DNA of 23,604 nucleotides from JBOGXF01 sp050694275 (GTDB lineage: Bacteria; Actinomycetota; CADDZG01; WHSQ01): NCBI GenBank assembly GCA_050694275.1, contig JBOGXF010000122.1:1-23604 (forward strand). The letters are read 5' to 3'. The position numbers and the translations under genes were made by a program. Under the pieces are notes generated by a model. The model was not told the origin of the DNA. It made no database searches and saw only the letters and a program-made list of their open reading frames with translations. Shown here piece after piece: positions 22,071 through 23,604 of this stretch. Within the stretch, counting starts at the first letter, position 1. Every line of letters begins with the position of its first letter.

Positions 22071-23330
22071 ATGATCGATCTCAGGCTGCTCCGGGAGGAC
22101 CCCGACGCGGTGCGAGCCGCATACGACAAGCGCGGGGGCGTGGACGGGCTCGATCGAGTGATCGACCTCGATTCGCGGCACCGCGGGCTGCTCGCCGACG
22201 TCGAGCGCGTGCGATCCGAGCACAACCGGGCAAACAAGGCGATCGGGCAGGCCTCGCCGGACGAGCGGCCTGCGGCGATCGAACACGCGAGGTCGTTCGC
22301 GCTGAAGCTCGAGGAGCTCGAGCCCGAGCTCGAGCGCGTCGCGACCCAGCTCCAGGTCGCGCTCTCGTACCTCCCCAATCTCCCGCACGAGTCCGTGCCC
22401 GAGGGACTGGGCGAGGACGACAACGTCGTTGAGCGGGAGGCCGGCGACCGCCGCGAGTTCGACTTCGAACCGCTCGATCACGTCGCGCTCGGGGAGAGCC
22501 TCCGTATGTTCGAGAGCGACCGCGCGGCGAAGACCTCGGGGAGCCGCTTCGTCTACCTCACCGGGCCGGGCGTGATCCTCGAGCTCGCGCTGGTTCGTTT
22601 TGCGCTCGACTTCCTCGTCGAACGCGGCTTCGTCCCCGTGGTGCCTCCGGTCTTGGTGCGGCGCGATGCGATGTACGGGACCGGGTTCTTCCCGGCAGAC
22701 GAGCACGAGTTCTACACGGTCGAGCGCGACGAGCTGTTTCTCGTCGGCACGTCCGAGGTACCGATTGCGTCGATGCGCGCGGGCGAGATCATGGCGCGCG
22801 ACGAGCTGCCCCTTCGATACGTCGGGTTCTCACCGTGCTTCAGACGCGAGGCGGGAACGTACGGCAAGGAAACGAAGGGCCTCATCCGCGTCCATCAGTT
22901 CGACAAGGTCGAGCAGTTCAGCTTCGCCCATCCCGACGACTCGTGGGACGAGTTCCAGTCGCTGCGCGCCAACCAGGAGAACATCCTGCACGCGCTCGAG
23001 ATCCCCTACCGCGTGACCGTGATGTGCGGCGGGGATCTCGGATCGGCGGCCGCGAAGAAGGTCGATCACGAGGCGTGGCTCCCGGGGGCCGGTCGCTATC
23101 TCGAAGTCACGTCCGCGTCCAACACGACCGACTACCAGGCGCGCCGTTTGCAGATTCGGTTCCGCGGCGACGAGGGGAACCGGCTCGTCCATACCCTCAA
23201 CGGGACCGCGTGCGCGGTCGGGCGCACGATCGTGGCGCTGCTCGAGAACCACCAGCGCGCGGATGGTGGCATCGACATCCCCCAGGCGCTGCGGCCCTAC
23301 ACCGGCTTCGACGAGATCAAACCCGCCTGA
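22071..23330 (+). CDS. serS: Seryl-tRNA synthetase
   Basis: A 419-residue class II synthetase that charges tRNA-Ser. The N-terminal coiled-coil arm (about 25-100) holds the tRNA's long variable arm. The catalytic core has TSEVPI (227-232, serine binding), motif 2 CFRREAGTYGKETKG (256-270) and motif 3 near LNGTACAVGRTIVALLENHQ. Full length. It starts at ATG 22071, 9 bases after the DUF4446 stop, with a weak ribosome site. A tRNA-Ser gene lies 62 bases after its stop. Confidence 0.97.
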   Translation: MIDLRLLREDPDAVRAAYDKRGGVDGLDRVIDLDSRHRGLLADVERVRSEHNRANKAIGQASPDERPAAIEHARSFALKLEELEPELERVATQLQVALSYLPNLPHESVPEGLGEDDNVVEREAGDRREFDFEPLDHVALGESLRMFESDRAAKTSGSRFVYLTGPGVILELALVRFALDFLVERGFVPVVPPVLVRRDAMYGTGFFPADEHEFYTVERDELFLVGTSEVPIASMRAGEIMARDELPLRYVGFSPCFRREAGTYGKETKGLIRVHQFDKVEQFSFAHPDDSWDEFQSLRANQENILHALEIPYRVTVMCGGDLGSAAAKKVDHEAWLPGAGRYLEVTSASNTTDYQARRLQIRFRGDEGNRLVHTLNGTACAVGRTIVALLENHQRADGGIDIPQALRPYTGFDEIKPA

Positions 23331-23379
23331 CCTCCTAGCACCCTTGTCGGTTCGGAACGGGCCGAGAAGAACGCCGGGC

Positions 23380-23385
23380 TACGCT
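23380..23385 (+). promoter_or_regulatory. -10 box of tRNA-Ser
   Basis: TACGCT fits TANNNT and ends 7 bases before the first base of the tRNA, so transcription could start at or next to the mature 5' end. No -35 box is clear. Read-through from serS is also possible. Confidence 0.4.
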
Positions 23386-23392
23386 TGATGGT

Positions 23393-23475
23393 GGAGGGCT
23401 ACGGTAATTGGTAACCGGACGGTCTTGAAAACCGTTGCCCGCAAGGGCTTGTGGGTTCGAGTCCCACGCCCTCCG
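23393..23475 (+). tRNA. tRNA-Ser(TGA)
   Basis: All arms fold: acceptor GGAGGGC/GCCCTCC, D arm CGG/CCG, anticodon stem ACGGT/ACCGT with loop CTTGAAA (anticodon TGA), long variable arm with a GCCC/GGGC stem, T arm GTGGG/CCCAC with TTCGAGT. Length 83, discriminator G as expected for serine, CCA not encoded. An insertion element begins about 4 bases after it; the tRNA itself is intact. Confidence 0.97.
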
Positions 23476-23478
23476 CAA

Positions 23479-23604
23479 TGTGATGCCGCGGGGCATCGTG
23501 GACGGGTGTCGCGGAGCATAGTGGACATCCCATCACCCCAAGCCCTGCGGCTGGTAGTTCCGGCTGGGGTCGAGCTCGAAGTCCCTCAGGAGCTCTCCCT
23601 CGGT
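23479..23604 (-). mobile_element. IS481-family element, terminal part (runs off the window)
   Basis: The last 126 bases combine a transposase 3' end on the minus strand with terminal repeats. Two imperfect copies of a roughly 20-base motif are present: CGCGGGGCATCGTGGAC (23488-23504) and CGCGGAGCATAGTGGAC (23510-23526). Such subterminal repeats are expected at the end of an IS481-type element. The exact outer boundary is uncertain; TGT at 23479 is the best candidate. Confidence 0.65.
23533..23604 (-). CDS. IS481-family transposase, C-terminal end (partial)
   Basis: Only 23 codons and the TGA stop are visible. The residues GELLRDF followed by LDPSRNYQPQG match the conserved end of actinobacterial IS481 transposases (GELLRxLxLDPTRDYQP). 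The catalytic DDE residues would lie outside the window, so intactness cannot be judged. Confidence 0.72.
   Translation of the reverse strand, partial: TEGELLRDFELDPSRNYQPQGLG

Noticed and set aside
1..23604. CRISPR array, phage genes or toxin-antitoxin pair.
   Set aside because: No regularly spaced repeats longer than the 17-base triplet and no proteins of those types were seen.

Overview
The window reads as chromosome from a high-GC actinobacterium (Actinomycetota). The main evidence is the fhaA-fhaB-pstP-rodA-pbpA-pknA-pknB cluster with trpG, crgA and tRNA-Leu(CAG) around it. This is the order I recall from the Mycobacterium tuberculosis origin region (Rv0011c to Rv0020c, then leuT). A class E sortase, TANNNT -10 boxes placed so that messages are almost leaderless, and an actinobacterial-type IS481 transposase end agree. 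Details that differ from mycobacteria (a PASTA domain on PknA, a short FhaA, larBC and DUF4446 next to serS) suggest another, possibly deep, class. I cannot name a genus.

Layout. 1-363: 3' end of an LVIVD-repeat protein. 366-755 (-): SCP2 sterol-carrier-like protein. 810-4466 (+): a Nudix/metallo-beta-lactamase fusion, then a membrane PAS-PP2C phosphatase fused to an anti-sigma-type kinase. 4655-5827 (+): a thiolase. 5834-6391 (-): a small zinc-ribbon membrane protein and CrgA. 6426-7201 (+): class E sortase with a translationally coupled 39-residue membrane peptide. 7272-9659: a divergent M20 peptidase and SDR epimerase pair that interrupts the otherwise familiar locus. 9700-10787 (+): an unrecognised membrane protein and TrpG/PabA. 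10784-19287 (-): the seven-gene kinase/cell-wall operon, tightly packed. 19429-19513 (+): tRNA-Leu(CAG), preceded by a long structured leader. 19577-21515 (-): larC and larB. 21540-23330 (+): DUF4446 protein and serS. 23393-23475 (+): tRNA-Ser(TGA). 23479-end: terminus and 3' end of an IS481-family element.

How the genes work together. PknA and PknB (transmembrane kinases with extracellular PASTA domains), PstP (the opposing phosphatase) and the two FHA phospho-threonine readers form a signalling module. It is co-transcribed with the elongation or septal synthase pair RodA/PbpA, and CrgA lies nearby. The sortase and its small partner are an additional cell-surface function. larB and larC build the nickel-pincer nucleotide, but larE is absent from the window.

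The strongest non-gene signals are two. First, a 26-bp interrupted hairpin (19342-19424) lies between a clear -10 box and tRNA-Leu, so it is probably transcribed as the tRNA leader. Second, two unrelated divergent gene pairs (8592-8615 and 21516-21539) have identical 24-bp intergenic regions built as 6 nt, symmetric ANNNTANNNT, 8 nt. A third copy of the symmetric box lies at 793-802. These look like bidirectional promoters giving leaderless or near-leaderless mRNAs. A 17-bp triplicated repeat that rewrites a gene's C terminus (9637-9687) and several long palindromes at convergent gene ends are also noted. No gap without a gene exceeds 190 bases.
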